This document shows, piece by piece, positions 9,385 through 19,008 of a stretch of 45,345 nucleotides of DNA. The first letter of the stretch is position 1. The number at the start of each line of letters is the position of its first letter. Source of the DNA: Alcanivorax sp. S71-1-4 (lineage in GTDB: Bacteria; Pseudomonadota; Gammaproteobacteria; Pseudomonadales; Alcanivoracaceae); contig NZ_AQOR01000031.1 of the NCBI RefSeq assembly GCF_009846755.1, positions 1-45,345 on the forward strand. The letters run 5' to 3'. The notes beneath the pieces are model-generated. The model made no database searches, was not told the origin of the DNA, and worked only from the letters and a program-made list of their open reading frames with translations. The position numbers were made by a program, and so were the translations under genes.

Positions 9385-10758
9385 ATGGCCAAGAACCGTG
9401 CACAGACACTGAGTCAGAATACCCCGGACGGGTCCGCACTGCGGGGCCTGTGGCGACGCATCGGCTTCTTGCTGGGTGCCCTGGTGGTATTCCGGATCGG
9501 CGCGCACATTCCTGTTCCGGGCATCAATCCGGACGCGATGGCGCGCCTGTTCGACCAGAACCGCGACACCGTATTGGCAATGTTCAACATGTTCTCCGGG
9601 GGTGCCCTGGAGCGCATGAGTATTTTCGCGCTGGGCGTGATGCCGTATATCACCGCGTCGATCGTGATCCAGTTGCTGTCTGCCGTGAATCCGACGCTGG
9701 AGCAACTGCGCAAGGAAGGTGAGCAGGGTCGCCGCAAGATCACCCAGTACACCCGTTACCTGACGGTCGTGTTGGCGTTGATCCAGTCGTTTGGTGTGGC
9801 GGCCGGCCTGTACAGCCAGAATGTGACCCTGGTACCGGAGAACCCGGCTACCATGGACATCTTCTCGTTCTACTTTGTGGCGGTAACGTCGCTGGTGACC
9901 GGGACCATCTTCCTGATGTGGCTGGGTGAGCAGATTACCGAGCGGGGTATCGGCAACGGTATTTCCATGCTGATTTTCGCGGGCATCGTTGCCGGCCTGC
10001 CGGGTGCCGTGGCACAGACCTTTGAAGCCACCCGCCAGGGCGAGATGAACCTGATGATCCTGCTGGCGGTGCTGGTAGTGGCGGTGGCGGTGATCTTCGC
10101 GGTGGTGTTCTTCGAGCGCGGCCAGCGTCGTATCACGGTCAATTATGCCCGCCGGCAGCAAGGCCGCCGGATGTACGCAGCACAGCAGAGCCATCTGCCG
10201 CTGAAAGTGAACATGGCAGGTGTGATCCCGGCGATTTTTGCCAGCTCGATCCTGCTGTTCCCGGCGTCGATCAGCCAGTGGTTTGCTGGCAGTTCCGACA
10301 CTTGGTGGGCGAACGCCATGCGTATCACCACTGATGCGCTGATGCCCGGTTCGCCGCTGTATATCCTGCTGTTTACGCTGGGTATTGTGTTTTTCTGCTA
10401 CTTCTACGCGGCGTTGATGTTCAACCCGAAAGACGTGGCGGACAACCTGAAGAAGTCCGGGGCCTATATCCCTGGTATTCGCCCGGGTGAGCAGTCTGCC
10501 CGGTACATCGATACGGTAATGGGCCGCCTGACCCTGGTTGGCGCAGCTTATATGACCGCGGTGTGCCTGCTGCCGCTGTTTCTCCAGGGCATGTGGAACG
10601 TACCCTTCTATCTGGGGGGTACGTCCCTGCTGATCGTGGTGGTGGTGGTGATGGATTTCTGGGCTCAGGTCAATGCCCAGCTGATGTCTACCCAGTACGA
10701 AAAGCTGATGAAGAAAGCGAATCTGAAAGGCTATGGCGGCACCGGCCTGGTGCGGTAA
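9385..10758 (+). CDS. secY: Protein translocase channel subunit SecY
   Basis: SecY is the ten-helix inner-membrane channel of the Sec system, working with SecE, SecG and SecA. The 457-residue product starts with a short basic tail, then TM1 (about residues 26-45) and the plug region, followed by the family signature [19 protein letters not shown]. Conserved cytoplasmic loops with [12 protein letters not shown] and G-I-R-P-G-E are present. It is slightly longer than E. coli SecY (443). Its place at the end of the spc operon is canonical. Confidence 0.98.
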   Translation: MAKNRAQTLSQNTPDGSALRGLWRRIGFLLGALVVFRIGAHIPVPGINPDAMARLFDQNRDTVLAMFNMFSGGALERMSIFALGVMPYITASIVIQLLSAVNPTLEQLRKEGEQGRRKITQYTRYLTVVLALIQSFGVAAGLYSQNVTLVPENPATMDIFSFYFVAVTSLVTGTIFLMWLGEQITERGIGNGISMLIFAGIVAGLPGAVAQTFEATRQGEMNLMILLAVLVVAVAVIFAVVFFERGQRRITVNYARRQQGRRMYAAQQSHLPLKVNMAGVIPAIFASSILLFPASISQWFAGSSDTWWANAMRITTDALMPGSPLYILLFTLGIVFFCYFYAALMFNPKDVADNLKKSGAYIPGIRPGEQSARYIDTVMGRLTLVGAAYMTAVCLLPLFLQGMWNVPFYLGGTSLLIVVVVVMDFWAQVNAQLMSTQYEKLMKKANLKGYGGTGLVR

Positions 10759-10797
10759 CCCAGTCGTAGCGGGCGTAGTAACAGCGAGGCGAAAGCA

Positions 10798-10914
10798 ATG
10801 AAGGTTCAGGCTTCTGTTAAGAAAGTGTGCCGTAACTGCAAGATTGTCCGCCGTAAAGGCCGGGTAATGGTGATTTGCAGTGCCGAGCCGCGGCACAAGC
10901 AGCGTCAGGGCTGA
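10798..10914 (+). CDS. rpmJ: Large ribosomal subunit protein L36, zinc-binding type
   Basis: This 38-residue protein reads [14 protein letters not shown] at its start. Cys11, Cys14, Cys27 and His33 form the C-x2-C-x12-C-x5-H zinc ribbon of the zinc-containing L36 form. It sits at the end of the spc operon, 39 bases after secY, with GAGGCG as ribosome site. Because S14 is zinc-free and this L36 is zinc-binding, a second zinc-free L36 copy might exist elsewhere, but none is in the window. Confidence 0.96.
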   Translation: MKVQASVKKVCRNCKIVRRKGRVMVICSAEPRHKQRQG

Positions 10915-10951
10915 TTCGGGGTACCCCCCGAACGCTCCTGGCATGGTTCAG

Positions 10952-10980
10952 TTGAAAAATTGCTGGTCTGAGGCTACCAT
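10952..10980 (+). promoter_or_regulatory. Alpha operon promoter
   Basis: The -35 TTGAAA (10952-10957) and -10 TACCAT (10975-10980) are 17 bases apart. The ten bases after the -10 (TCGCGCCCTT) are identical to those after the rpsJ promoter. Start of transcription near 10987 would give a leader of about 60 bases before rpsM. Confidence 0.65.
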
Positions 10981-11047
10981 TCGCGCCCTTTGAGGCCCCA
11001 GGCAGTCTGGCCAGCATTGAATAGTTGCGTTAAGCGGAGAAATTTGG

Positions 11048-11404
11048 ATGGCCCGTATTGCAGGCGTCAACATCCCGGATAACAAGCATGCGGTGATCTC
11101 GCTGACCTACGTCTACGGGATCGGTCGTACCACGGCACAGAAAATCTGTGTTGCCACCGGTATCGCGCCGACCACCAAGGTACGTGAGCTGAGCGAAGAG
11201 CAGCTGGACCAGATCCGGGGCGAAGTGGCCAAGATCACGGTCGAGGGTGACCTGCGCCGTGAAGTGAGCATGAACATCAAACGTCTGATGGACATGGGTT
11301 GCTTCCGTGGCATCCGCCACCGTCGTGGCCTGCCGCTGCGCGGCCAGCGCACCAAGACCAATGCCCGGACCCGCAAGGGCCCGCGCAAACCGATCCGCAA
11401 GTAA
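11048..11404 (+). CDS. rpsM: Small ribosomal subunit protein S13
   Basis: S13 in the 30S head contacts L5 and the P-site tRNA. The 118-residue product starts [14 protein letters not shown] and contains the helix-two-turn-helix region, then [19 protein letters not shown] in two conserved halves; the basic tail ends P-R-K-P-I-R-K. It opens the alpha operon. In E. coli S4 binds a pseudoknot over this start; I see a small CCAG...CTGG hairpin in the leader but no clear pseudoknot. Confidence 0.98.
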   Translation: MARIAGVNIPDNKHAVISLTYVYGIGRTTAQKICVATGIAPTTKVRELSEEQLDQIRGEVAKITVEGDLRREVSMNIKRLMDMGCFRGIRHRRGLPLRGQRTKTNARTRKGPRKPIRK

Positions 11405-11429
11405 ACCCTGATTCGGGCTAGGCATTATT

Positions 11430-11828
11430 ATGGCAAAGTCAAAGAAAGACACCGGCGCTCGCCGTAAGAAAGTTACCCGGACGGTAGCGGACGGTATCGC
11501 GCACGTTCATGCGTCCTTCAACAACACCATCATCACGATCTCCGATCGTCAGGGCAATGTACTGTCCTGGGCGACCTCGGGTGGTGCTGGTTTCCGCGGC
11601 TCTCGCAAGAGCACCCCGTTTGCAGCCCAGGTAGCGGCTGAGAACGCGGGCAACGCGGCCAAAGACTACGGTCTGAAAAACCTGGAAGTGCGGGTCAAGG
11701 GCCCGGGTCCAGGTCGTGAATCCTCGGTGCGCGCGCTGAATGCCTGTGGTTACAAAATCACCAGCATCAACGACGTCACGCCGATTCCGCATAACGGCTG
11801 CCGGCCGCCGAAAAAACGCCGCGTGTAA
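11430..11828 (+). CDS. rpsK: Small ribosomal subunit protein S11
   Basis: S11 lies on the 30S platform near the mRNA exit. The protein is 132 residues, three more than in E. coli, with the family blocks [15 protein letters not shown] and the C-terminal [13 protein letters not shown]. The Asn-Gly dipeptide known to form isoaspartate in E. coli S11 is present (HNG). It lies between rpsM and rpsD as expected. Confidence 0.97.
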   Translation: MAKSKKDTGARRKKVTRTVADGIAHVHASFNNTIITISDRQGNVLSWATSGGAGFRGSRKSTPFAAQVAAENAGNAAKDYGLKNLEVRVKGPGPGRESSVRALNACGYKITSINDVTPIPHNGCRPPKKRRV

Positions 11829-11844
11829 CGGGAGTTAGAGCAAG

Positions 11845-12471
11845 ATGGCAAGATACATCGGTCCCAAGTGCAAGCTTTCCCGTCGTGAAGGCACCGACCT
11901 GTTCCTGAAGAGCGGTATTCGTCCGCTCGACTCCAAGTGCAAGGCGGAGCAGGCACCGGGTGCGGCCGCGGCCAATCGTCGCCAGAGCCGTCTGTCCGAT
12001 TACGGCGTGCAGCTGCGTGAGAAACAGAAAGTACGTCGTATGTACGGTGTACTGGAAAAGCAATTCCGCGGCTACTACAAGAAAGCCGCTGGTTCGAAAG
12101 GTGCTACCGGCGAGGTGCTGCTGCAGCTGCTGGAAGGTCGCCTGGACAACGTGGTTTACCGGATGGGATTTGGTGCTACCCGCGCCGAAGCCCGCCAGCT
12201 GGTCTCTCACCGTGCCATCACGGTAAACGGCCAGACTGTTAACGTGGCGTCCTATCAGGTGCGCCCCGGCGACCTGGTCGCCGTGCGTGAAAAGGCCAAG
12301 AACCAGCTGCGCGTGAAGAACGCCATGGAACTGGCCCAGCAGCGCGGTTTCGCTAGCTGGCTCGAAGTGGACGAGAAGAAGCTGGAAGGTACACTCAAGG
12401 CACTGCCGGAGCGTATCGACCTGCCGGCCGAGATCAATGAAAACCTGATCGTCGAGCTGTATTCCAAGTAA
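11845..12471 (+). CDS. rpsD: Small ribosomal subunit protein S4
   Basis: S4 nucleates 30S assembly and in E. coli represses the alpha operon. The 208-residue product starts [18 protein letters not shown] and has an S4 RNA-binding domain around residues 97-160 ([10 protein letters not shown], then [14 protein letters not shown]). Cys9 and Cys32 are present but the full four-Cys zinc site of some bacteria is not. GGGAG lies before ATG. Confidence 0.97.
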   Translation: MARYIGPKCKLSRREGTDLFLKSGIRPLDSKCKAEQAPGAAAANRRQSRLSDYGVQLREKQKVRRMYGVLEKQFRGYYKKAAGSKGATGEVLLQLLEGRLDNVVYRMGFGATRAEARQLVSHRAITVNGQTVNVASYQVRPGDLVAVREKAKNQLRVKNAMELAQQRGFASWLEVDEKKLEGTLKALPERIDLPAEINENLIVELYSK

Positions 12472-12491
12472 GCACAGCCTGAGGGAGCCCT

Positions 12492-13499
12492 ATGACCGCC
12501 GTGAACGACTTTCTCACGCCTCGCTCGATCGCCATCAATGCGATCAGCCCGACTCATGCAAAGGTTGTGCTGGAGCCCCTCGAGCGTGGTTTCGGCCACA
12601 CCCTGGGTACCGCGCTGCGCCGTATCCTGCTGTCCAGCATGTACGGTGCCGCGATTACCGAAGTCGAGATCGATGGCGTGCAGCACGAGTACTCCACCGT
12701 GGAAGGTGTCCAGGAGGATGTGATCAACATCCTGCTGAACCTGAAAGGTGTGGCGCTGCGCATGAACGATCGCGAAGAAGTAGTCCTGGACCTGAGCAAG
12801 AAAGGCCCGGGCGTTGTGACCGCCGGCGATATCCAGCGCGATCACAGCGTGGAGATCGTCAACCCGGATCACGTGATCTGCAACATCACCGGTGACACCG
12901 AGCTGAAGATGAAGCTCAAGATCACCCGTGGTCGCGGTTACGTCCCGGCTGACGCGCGCCAGAGCGATGAAGACGAGACCCGTGGCATTGGCCGTCTGCA
13001 ACTGGACGCCAGCTACAGCCCGGTCCTGCGCGTGGCCTACGTGGTGGAAGCCGCGCGGGTTGAGCAGCGCACTGACCTGGACAAACTGGTTATCGACCTG
13101 GAAACCAATGGCACCATCGATCCTGAAGATGCCATCCGTTCCGCCGCGACCATCCTGCAGCAACAGATCGCCGTGTTCGTCGACCTGGAGCAGGACCGCA
13201 AGCCGGAGCCGAAACAGGAGCGTGAGGAAGTTGATCCGATCCTGCTGCGTCCGGTCGACGACCTGGAGCTGACGGTACGTTCAGCCAACTGTCTGAAAGC
13301 GGAAAACATCTACTACATCGGTGACCTGGTACAACGCACCGAAGTGGAGCTGCTGAAGACGCCGAACCTGGGCAAGAAGTCGCTGACCGAAATCAAGGAT
13401 GTGCTGGCATCCAAAGGCCTGTCCCTGGGCATGCGCCTGGAAAGCTGGCCGCCGGCAAGTCTGCGCGACGATGATCGCCTGACGCACAAGCTGCGTTAA
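12492..13499 (+). CDS. rpoA: RNA polymerase alpha subunit
   Basis: The alpha subunit forms the dimer that nucleates RNA polymerase and reads UP elements and activators. The 335-residue protein has an N-terminal dimerisation domain with [17 protein letters not shown] near residues 33-49, a linker of charged residues around 235-245 and a C-terminal DNA-binding domain with [12 protein letters not shown] and [12 protein letters not shown]. The Arg and Asn that contact UP elements are kept. It is six residues longer than in E. coli. Confidence 0.98.
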   Translation: MTAVNDFLTPRSIAINAISPTHAKVVLEPLERGFGHTLGTALRRILLSSMYGAAITEVEIDGVQHEYSTVEGVQEDVINILLNLKGVALRMNDREEVVLDLSKKGPGVVTAGDIQRDHSVEIVNPDHVICNITGDTELKMKLKITRGRGYVPADARQSDEDETRGIGRLQLDASYSPVLRVAYVVEAARVEQRTDLDKLVIDLETNGTIDPEDAIRSAATILQQQIAVFVDLEQDRKPEPKQEREEVDPILLRPVDDLELTVRSANCLKAENIYYIGDLVQRTEVELLKTPNLGKKSLTEIKDVLASKGLSLGMRLESWPPASLRDDDRLTHKLR

Positions 13500-13567
13500 G
13501 CGTCACATTCAACATCTAGCAGTGTGCGGGCGTCGTGAGACGCCCCGAATCTTAAGGAACCGGAACC

Positions 13568-13960
13568 ATGCGTCATCGCAAAAGTGGCAGAAAATTCAAC
13601 CGGACCAGCGCGCATCGCCAGGCGATGCTCCGCAACATGGCGGTGTCGCTGTTCGAACACGGAGCCATCAAGACCACCTTGCCGAAAGCCAAGGAACTGC
13701 GTCGCGTGGCTGAGCCCCTGATCACCCTGGCCAAGGAAGATTCCGTGGCGAACCGCCGTCTGGCGTTCTCCCGGACCCGCTCCAAGCAAGCCGTGGGCAT
13801 CCTGTTCAACGATCTGGGCCCGCGCTACAAAGAGCGTCCAGGTGGTTACATGCGCGTCCTGAAAATGGGTTTCCGCGCAGGCGACAACGCGCCGATGGCG
13901 TACGTTGAGCTGGTAGACCGTCCGGAAGGCGCCGTAGCCGCCGAGGCAGAAGCCGAGTAA
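13568..13960 (+). CDS. rplQ: Large ribosomal subunit protein L17
   Basis: L17 lies near the tunnel exit. The 130-residue product begins [17 protein letters not shown] and contains the conserved [12 protein letters not shown] segment. An Ala/Glu-rich tail (AVAAEAEAE) extends the C-terminus. It is the last gene of the alpha operon, preceded by TAAGGA and followed by the terminator. Confidence 0.97.
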   Translation: MRHRKSGRKFNRTSAHRQAMLRNMAVSLFEHGAIKTTLPKAKELRRVAEPLITLAKEDSVANRRLAFSRTRSKQAVGILFNDLGPRYKERPGGYMRVLKMGFRAGDNAPMAYVELVDRPEGAVAAEAEAE

Positions 13961-13984
13961 GGCTTCAGCTCACGGAATCGATAC

Positions 13985-14014
13985 AAAAAAGCCGGGCAAT
14001 TGCCCGGCTTTTTT
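13985..14014 (+). terminator. Terminator of the alpha operon
   Basis: A perfect 30-base palindrome has six A, a GC-rich stem (GCCGGGCA / TGCCCGGC) and six T. It is a classic rho-independent terminator and works on both strands, so it also serves the converging lipoprotein gene that ends at 14050. Confidence 0.95.
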
Positions 14015-14049
14015 GTGGGTTGCTGCCTATCTCCTTGCCAGCGGTCACA

Positions 14050-14856
14050 TCAATGCGCAGTCGGCCGGGGCAGTGAAGCATTGGTGTTGTAGGCCTTGCT
14101 GAGATAGGGCGAGAGCAGCCGTCTCATGGCCACAGGATTGGTCGGGCCGATATAACGTGCAGACCAGATGACAACACCGTCTTCCAGGCGTACCACGGCG
14201 GCATCGGCCACCACATCGCTGCTTGGCGGAATGTAACCGCTGCCGCCGGGCATGACGCTGAAGGCCACGGCCATGCCAGTGTTGGTGGCCGCCGCGCCAC
14301 GGGTATAGCGCCAGCCGTTTACCCGCATCAGCAGAACGCAGCAGGCGTCCGCCAGGGCTTCTTCCGGCCAGGCAGGGAGTGTCACTTGCCGGGCGGCAAC
14401 CGGATCAGTGATCTCGGGCGCACCGAGACCATAGAGCGGCGTGGTTTCGCGAACCGCTTCCGGGTCTTTGTCCTGTGCCCAGAGATCGTCATGGAGCTGC
14501 TGCAAGGCCGGCTCGTTGTCGAAGTCCGGGCTGGCAAGCCCGCTCAGCGGCACATAGCGCTGTTCGATTTCATAAGAGCGTGCCGCGCCAGCCGTTTCTG
14601 TGGCAAATGCCGCGCCAAACGCGTCATTGAAACCGCTTTGTGTGCTGACTTCCTCGTCGTTGCCCTGGCGGATTGAGAGCGTGTAAAGCGGTGGCAGGAC
14701 CAGCAACTGATCATGCCGCTGAAGACTCAGCGTCTCGCCCGGGTAGTCCTTCATGCAATAGCCATCACAGCGCACGCCTTCCGCTAGCTGTTTGGCAAGC
14801 GTGCAACCCTGCAGCAGCGTGAGGCTGCACAGGGCGGTCAGCGCATACTTTCGCAT
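14050..14856 (-). CDS. Lipoprotein of unknown function
   Basis: The 268-residue product has a signal sequence with a lipobox L-L-Q-G-C, so Cys18 should be lipidated. Just after it, two more Cys lie close together (CDGYC), which could form a disulphide. The middle and C-terminal parts look like a soluble periplasmic domain with alternating strands; the block V-L-L-M-R-V-N-G-W-R-Y-T and V-V-R-L-E-D-G-V-V-I-W-S resemble lipoproteins that monitor surface structures (such as the GNA1162/DUF799 type), but I cannot assign it to that family. It lies alone between the alpha operon terminator and uvrA, on the minus strand, 64 bases after uvrA. Confidence 0.8.
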   Translation of the reverse strand: MRKYALTALCSLTLLQGCTLAKQLAEGVRCDGYCMKDYPGETLSLQRHDQLLVLPPLYTLSIRQGNDEEVSTQSGFNDAFGAAFATETAGAARSYEIEQRYVPLSGLASPDFDNEPALQQLHDDLWAQDKDPEAVRETTPLYGLGAPEITDPVAARQVTLPAWPEEALADACCVLLMRVNGWRYTRGAAATNTGMAVAFSVMPGGSGYIPPSSDVVADAAVVRLEDGVVIWSARYIGPTNPVAMRRLLSPYLSKAYNTNASLPRPTAH

Positions 14857-14896
14857 CTGGTATCCCCTAATTGGTCGACTGGTATTTTGTTTTTAT

Positions 14897-14915
14897 AGGC
14901 GGGCAACGCCCGCCT
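14897..14915 (-). terminator. Hairpin after uvrA
   Basis: A perfect 8-base GC-rich stem (AGGCGGGC / GCCCGCCT) with a three-base loop starts five bases after the uvrA stop. In the uvrA direction it is followed by A-rich rather than T-rich sequence, so it is at best a weak terminator or an mRNA end-protecting hairpin. Confidence 0.35.
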
Positions 14916-14920
14916 GACGG

Positions 14921-17743
14921 CTATTGTTTGAGCATCGTCTTGAGGAAGCGGCCAGTGTGGCTGGCCTTCACTTTGGCCACGTCTTCCGGGGTGCCCTCGG
15001 CAATGATCTCGCCGCCCCCGTCGCCGCCTTCCGGCCCCAGGTCTATGAGCCAGTCCGCCGTCTTGATCACGTCAAGATTGTGCTCGATCACCACGATGGT
15101 GTTGCCATGCTCGCGCAGGCGGAACAGTACGCCCAGCAGTTGCTGGATGTCATGGAAGTGCAGGCCGGTAGTGGGCTCATCAAGGATATACAGGGTGCGG
15201 CCGGTATCGCGCTTGGACAGCTCCCGTGCCAGCTTTACCCGCTGTGCCTCCCCGCCAGAGAGCGTGGTGGCGGCCTGGCCGAGGGTGATATAGCTCAGCC
15301 CCACATCGATCAGTGTTTGCAGCTTGCGCGCCAGTGCCGGCACCGCGTCGAAGAATTCGCGCGCGTCTTCCACCGTCATCGCCAGTACTTCGAAGATGTT
15401 TTTGCCCTTGTAGTGGATCTCCAGGGTTTCACGGTTGTAGCGCTTGCCGTGGCAGACTTCGCAGGGCACATAGATGTCCGGCAGGAAGTGCATCTCCACC
15501 TTGATGACGCCGTCGCCCTGGCAGGCCTCGCAGCGGCCGCCACGCACGTTGAAACTGAAACGGCCGGCCTTGTAACCCCGCGAGCGGGCTTCCTGGGTGC
15601 CGGCGAACAAATCACGAATCGGCGTGAACAGGCCGGTATAGGTGGCCGGGTTCGAGCGGGGTGTACGGCCGATCGGACTCTGGTCGATATCGATCACTTT
15701 GTCGAAATGCTCAAGGCCCTTGATGCCTTTGTGTGGTGCGGCTTTCAGTGTCGAGGCGCCATTCAGGTGCGTGGCGGCTTCCGGATACAGCGTGTTGTTG
15801 ATCAGGGTCGATTTGCCCGAGCCGGACACACCGGTGACGCAGGTAAACAGGCCCACCGGCAGTTTCAGCGTCACGTCCTTGAGGTTGTTGCCGCTGGCAC
15901 CATTGAGGGTCAGCCAGTCCTTGCCTGGCGGGGTGCGCTTTTTCGGCACAGCGATCTGTTTGCGCCCGGAAAGATAGTCACCGGTCACGGACTTCCTGTT
16001 CGCTGCGATCTGCTTGGCTGTGCCCTGTGCGATGACCTGGCCGCCATGTACCCCGGCGCCGGGACCGATGTCGATGACATAATCCGCGCAGCGGATAGCA
16101 TCCTCATCGTGTTCCACCACGATCACGGTGTTGCCCAGATCGCGCAGGCGGTTGAGGGTCTCAAGCAGGCGTTCGTTGTCGCGCTGGTGCAGACCGATCG
16201 ATGGCTCGTCCAGCACGTACATCACGCCGACCAGACCGGCGCCGATCTGTGAGGCCAGCCGGATACGCTGCGCTTCGCCACCGGAGAGTGTGTCGGCGTT
16301 GCGGGCCAGCGAAAGGTAATCCAGCCCTACATTGACCAGGAACTGCAGGCGCTCGCGGATTTCCTTGAGAATCTTGTCGGCGATCTCGCCCTTGTGGCCC
16401 GGCAGTTTCAGCTTGCCGAAGTAGTCGCAGGACTTGCCCACTGGCAGCCGCACCAGATCGGGCAGCGAGCGATTGTCCACGAATACATTGCGGGAGGCTT
16501 CGCGCAGGCGTGAGCCGTGGCAGTCGGTACAGTCGGAGGTGCTGAGGAACGCGGCAAGGTCTTCGCGCACCGCATCGGATTCTGTCTCCCGGTAGCGCCG
16601 TTCCATGTTCGGGATGATGCCCTCGAACGGATGATAGCGCTTGACGATGTCGCCCCGGTCATTGAGATAGCGGAACTCGACCGGGTCATTGCCGGTGCCA
16701 TAGAGAATCTTGCGGCGTGCTGTCTTCGGCAACTTGTTGAAGGGCGTATCGATATCGAATGACAGGTGTGTGGCCAGCGATGTCAGCATCTGGAAGTAGT
16801 ACACGTTGCGACGGTCCCAGCCGCGGATCGCGCCTTCGGACAGCGAGGAGGCCGGCGAAATCACCACCTTGTCTTCGTCAAAGAACTGGCGCACACCGAG
16901 CCCGTCGCAGGTGGGGCAGGCACCAGCCGGGTTGTTGAACGAAAACAGCCGGGGTTCCAGCTCCGGGATGCTGTAGCCGCAGTGGGGGCAGGCAAAGCGG
17001 GCGGAGAACACTTGCTCATCGCCACTGCCTTCCATCGGTGCCACGATGGCAATGCCGTCGGCCAGTTCCAGCGCGGTTTCAAAGGATTCCGCCAGACGGT
17101 TCTGCAAATCGTCGCGTACCTTGAAGCGGTCCACGACCACTTCGAGGGTGTGCTTCTTTTTCTTGTCCAGCGCCGGGACATCATCCAGATCGGTCACGCG
17201 GCCGTTGACGCGGGCGCGGACAAAACCCTGTGCGCGCAGCTGGTCAAACAGGTGCAGGTGCTCGCCTTTCTTGTCACGCACCACCGGCGCCAGCAGCATC
17301 AGCCTGCTGCCTTCAGGCTGTGCCAGGACCTGGTCGACCATCTGGCTTACCGTCTGTGCCGCCAGCGGCACCTCGTGTTCAGGGCAGCGCGGCTCGCCGG
17401 CGCGGGCGAACAGCAGGCGCAGGTAATCGTAGATTTCGGTGATGGTGCCGACGGTCGAGCGCGGGTTGTGGCTGGTGGACTTCTGCTCGATGGAAATCGC
17501 CGGGGACAGGCCCTCGATATGATCCACGTCGGGCTTTTCCATCATCGACAGGAACTGCCGCGCGTAGGTGGAGAGCGACTCCACATAGCGGCGCTGGCCT
17601 TCGGCATACAGGGTGTCGAAAGCAAGTGAAGACTTGCCGGAGCCGGACAGGCCAGTAATCACCACCAGCTTGTCGCGGGGAATATCCAGGTCGACGTTCT
17701 TGAGATTGTGTGTGCGTGCGCCACGCACCAGGATCTTGTCCAT
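14921..17743 (-). CDS. uvrA: Excinuclease ABC subunit A
   Basis: UvrA is the damage-sensing ATPase of nucleotide excision repair, acting as a dimer with UvrB. The 940-residue product has two ABC ATPase modules: Walker A G-L-S-G-S-G-K-S near residue 31 and G-V-S-G-S-G-K-S near 640, and two L-S-G-G-E-A-Q-R signature motifs each followed by a Walker B ([10 protein letters not shown] and [10 protein letters not shown]). Two zinc modules are seen (CPHC...CPTC in the first half; CEAC...CEVC in the second). Length matches E. coli UvrA. A LexA-like site lies 14 bases before the start. The divergent ssb, often SOS-linked, lies further upstream across the MFS gene. Confidence 0.98.
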   Translation of the reverse strand: MDKILVRGARTHNLKNVDLDIPRDKLVVITGLSGSGKSSLAFDTLYAEGQRRYVESLSTYARQFLSMMEKPDVDHIEGLSPAISIEQKSTSHNPRSTVGTITEIYDYLRLLFARAGEPRCPEHEVPLAAQTVSQMVDQVLAQPEGSRLMLLAPVVRDKKGEHLHLFDQLRAQGFVRARVNGRVTDLDDVPALDKKKKHTLEVVVDRFKVRDDLQNRLAESFETALELADGIAIVAPMEGSGDEQVFSARFACPHCGYSIPELEPRLFSFNNPAGACPTCDGLGVRQFFDEDKVVISPASSLSEGAIRGWDRRNVYYFQMLTSLATHLSFDIDTPFNKLPKTARRKILYGTGNDPVEFRYLNDRGDIVKRYHPFEGIIPNMERRYRETESDAVREDLAAFLSTSDCTDCHGSRLREASRNVFVDNRSLPDLVRLPVGKSCDYFGKLKLPGHKGEIADKILKEIRERLQFLVNVGLDYLSLARNADTLSGGEAQRIRLASQIGAGLVGVMYVLDEPSIGLHQRDNERLLETLNRLRDLGNTVIVVEHDEDAIRCADYVIDIGPGAGVHGGQVIAQGTAKQIAANRKSVTGDYLSGRKQIAVPKKRTPPGKDWLTLNGASGNNLKDVTLKLPVGLFTCVTGVSGSGKSTLINNTLYPEAATHLNGASTLKAAPHKGIKGLEHFDKVIDIDQSPIGRTPRSNPATYTGLFTPIRDLFAGTQEARSRGYKAGRFSFNVRGGRCEACQGDGVIKVEMHFLPDIYVPCEVCHGKRYNRETLEIHYKGKNIFEVLAMTVEDAREFFDAVPALARKLQTLIDVGLSYITLGQAATTLSGGEAQRVKLARELSKRDTGRTLYILDEPTTGLHFHDIQQLLGVLFRLREHGNTIVVIEHNLDVIKTADWLIDLGPEGGDGGGEIIAEGTPEDVAKVKASHTGRFLKTMLKQ

Positions 17744-17756
17744 CGAGATACTACAC

Positions 17757-17776
17757 TACTGGCCAAAATGACAGGG
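17757..17776 (-). promoter_or_regulatory. Candidate LexA (SOS) box of uvrA
   Basis: The site reads TACTG-N9-ACAG on the plus strand, giving CTG-N10-CAG, the core spacing of the gammaproteobacterial LexA operator. The half-sites TACTG and ACAG match the consensus, while the AT-rich middle matches less well. It overlaps the predicted uvrA transcription start. E. coli uvrA is a LexA target, which supports the call. Confidence 0.5.
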
Positions 17777-17777
17777 C

Positions 17778-17783
17778 AGTATA
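17778..17783 (-). promoter_or_regulatory. uvrA -10 element
   Basis: On the minus strand this reads TATACT. No convincing -35 hexamer stands 16-18 bases further upstream. Transcription would begin inside the LexA-like site. Confidence 0.4.
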
Positions 17784-17857
17784 GGATGATTGGCGGAACC
17801 GCGCTACGGGGTGGCGCAGGCTGCTGCCAGGTTCTTTCACAAGGCGGGGAGGGTGGC

Positions 17858-17974
17858 GTAGGGTGCGTTGAGCAACGCGAAACGCACCGTTCGAAGGGTG
17901 GTTATCCTGCCGGGCTTGTGGGAGTGAACCGGGGCTTGGACGTGGTGCGTTTCGCTGTGCTCAACGCACCCTAC
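17858..17974. repeat. Inverted pair of a dispersed repeat, copy A
   Basis: Two 31-base arms (17858-17888 and 17944-17974) are reverse complements at 29 of 31 positions and are separated by 55 bases. Each arm starts GTAGGGTGCGTTGAGC and ends GAAACGCACC. Related arms occur at 36823-36914 and 44967-44998. The element lies in the uvrA / regulator gap and may fold into a cruciform or stem in RNA. Confidence 0.85.
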
Positions 17975-18005
17975 GGTCCAACGTGCCGGTGGTGTGTGAT
18001 TCTGG

Positions 18006-18656
18006 TCAGAGGTTTTCCTGCGCCCAGTTCACTGCCTGCAGGCGGTTCGAGGCGTTGATTTTCTTGAAGATGTTGTAGATGTGCGTCTTGATGGTGTGCG
18101 GGCTCAGGTTCAGGCTGCGGGCGATATCCGAGTTCTTGGCGCCGGTGGCCATGACCTTGAGCACTTCCACTTCGCGGTCGGTCAGGTTCACCTCGCTGCG
18201 GGAAAAGGTCTTGTTGAAGGCGCGGCTCTTCATCAGGTATTGCTGCAGCACCTTGCGCGGCAGCCACAGCTCGCCGTCGAACATGGCCCTGATACCCTTG
18301 AGCAGCAGTTCCTGCGGACAGTCGTGCAGGAAGCCGCCATTCACCATCGGCAGGCCGGCGAGGCGGGACAGCGAGTCCTCCTCATCCACGTTGAACACCG
18401 CGATGAACAGCTCAGTGTCGATTTCCTGGTCGATGTCCAGCAGATGACTGATGGTGTCGTTGATATCGACCGTACTGAAATCCACCAGAAACAGTGCCTG
18501 GGCGCAGGGGGAGAGTTCCTCGGCGGTGACGTCCTGCACGCGCTTCACACTGCGTGCGGCAACCTCCTGTTTGCTGAGAAACTCGGCCAGCAGCGAGTTC
18601 TGCAATTGCTGGCCGCCGGCGACGTATACCTGGTGATCACTGCCGATAGAGCTCAT
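18006..18656 (-). CDS. LuxR-family regulator of the CsgD/VpsT type
   Basis: The 216-residue protein has an N-terminal receiver-like domain without a clear phosphorylation Asp pocket and a C-terminal LuxR helix-turn-helix (residues about 153-216: L-T-D-R-E-V-E-V-L, then H-T-I-K-T-H-I-Y-N-I-F-K-K-I and A-V-N-W-A-Q-E-N-L). The end is strikingly like CsgD (HLYNLFKKI, AVSWANDNL). CsgD and VpsT control curli, cellulose or matrix genes; VpsT binds cyclic di-GMP through a W-(F/L/M)-(T/S)-R motif. Here residues 131-134 are W-L-P-R, at the VpsT position, with Pro in place of Thr/Ser. A biofilm role is likely but inferred. No matrix operon is in the window. Confidence 0.85.
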   Translation of the reverse strand: MSSIGSDHQVYVAGGQQLQNSLLAEFLSKQEVAARSVKRVQDVTAEELSPCAQALFLVDFSTVDINDTISHLLDIDQEIDTELFIAVFNVDEEDSLSRLAGLPMVNGGFLHDCPQELLLKGIRAMFDGELWLPRKVLQQYLMKSRAFNKTFSRSEVNLTDREVEVLKVMATGAKNSDIARSLNLSPHTIKTHIYNIFKKINASNRLQAVNWAQENL

Positions 18657-18740
18657 TCAGTACGTTCCCTGCTTTTGTATTTATCAGGCGTGATGCCTGT
18701 TGCCCCAGCAGCGTGGCCTGGCCAGCGCGGGCTGAAGCGC

Positions 18741-18746
18741 ATTATA
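18741..18746 (-). promoter_or_regulatory. -10 element of the LuxR-type regulator gene
   Basis: The minus strand reads a perfect TATAAT, about 85 bases before the start codon. The sequence 17-18 bases further upstream (TCTTAG/TTCTTA) is a poor -35, so an activator may be needed. A CTGATCAG palindrome at 18777-18784 lies just upstream of the -35 position. Confidence 0.45.
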
Positions 18747-19008
18747 CCGGTGATCAGGCATACCTAAGAAGAAAAACTGATCAGAGACGAATTTAGCACC
18801 AGTTTGATGGCCATTCAATTTACCCGGTGTACGCCCTCGCACACATGCTTTCTGCTACACTGCGCGGCTTCCGGCCGCAGCGTACGCGGGCCGGCTATGT
18901 TCCTCGCGGGCTGCGGTGGCGGCAGGATGCCCGGCGCCGGCCGGGCTCGCGGCCGGTCACGGGCGCGGCCCGTGTCAGGGTGACGCCATGTACTGACGGG
19001 CCTGAGAC
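18747..19008 (+). other. GC-rich leader upstream of the MFS gene
   Basis: The stretch between the regulator promoter and the MFS start holds no gene I can support. It becomes very GC-rich after 18862. A perfect hairpin (CACGGG / CCCGTG) lies at 18958-18974. A TACACT at 18856-18861 could be a -10 for the MFS gene, but no -35 is in register. Confidence 0.4.

Noticed and set aside
9370-10944. Minus-strand open frame of 524 codons opposite secY
   Set aside because: The translation is rich in His, Gln and Arg, as expected from the complement of a membrane-protein gene.
10987-11047. S4-binding pseudoknot of the alpha operon leader
   Set aside because: The leader is only about 60 bases and I could not lay out the known pseudoknot; only a small hairpin is clear.
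14924-16252. Plus-strand open frame of 442 codons inside uvrA
   Set aside because: The uvrA frame has all its catalytic motifs; this one has none.
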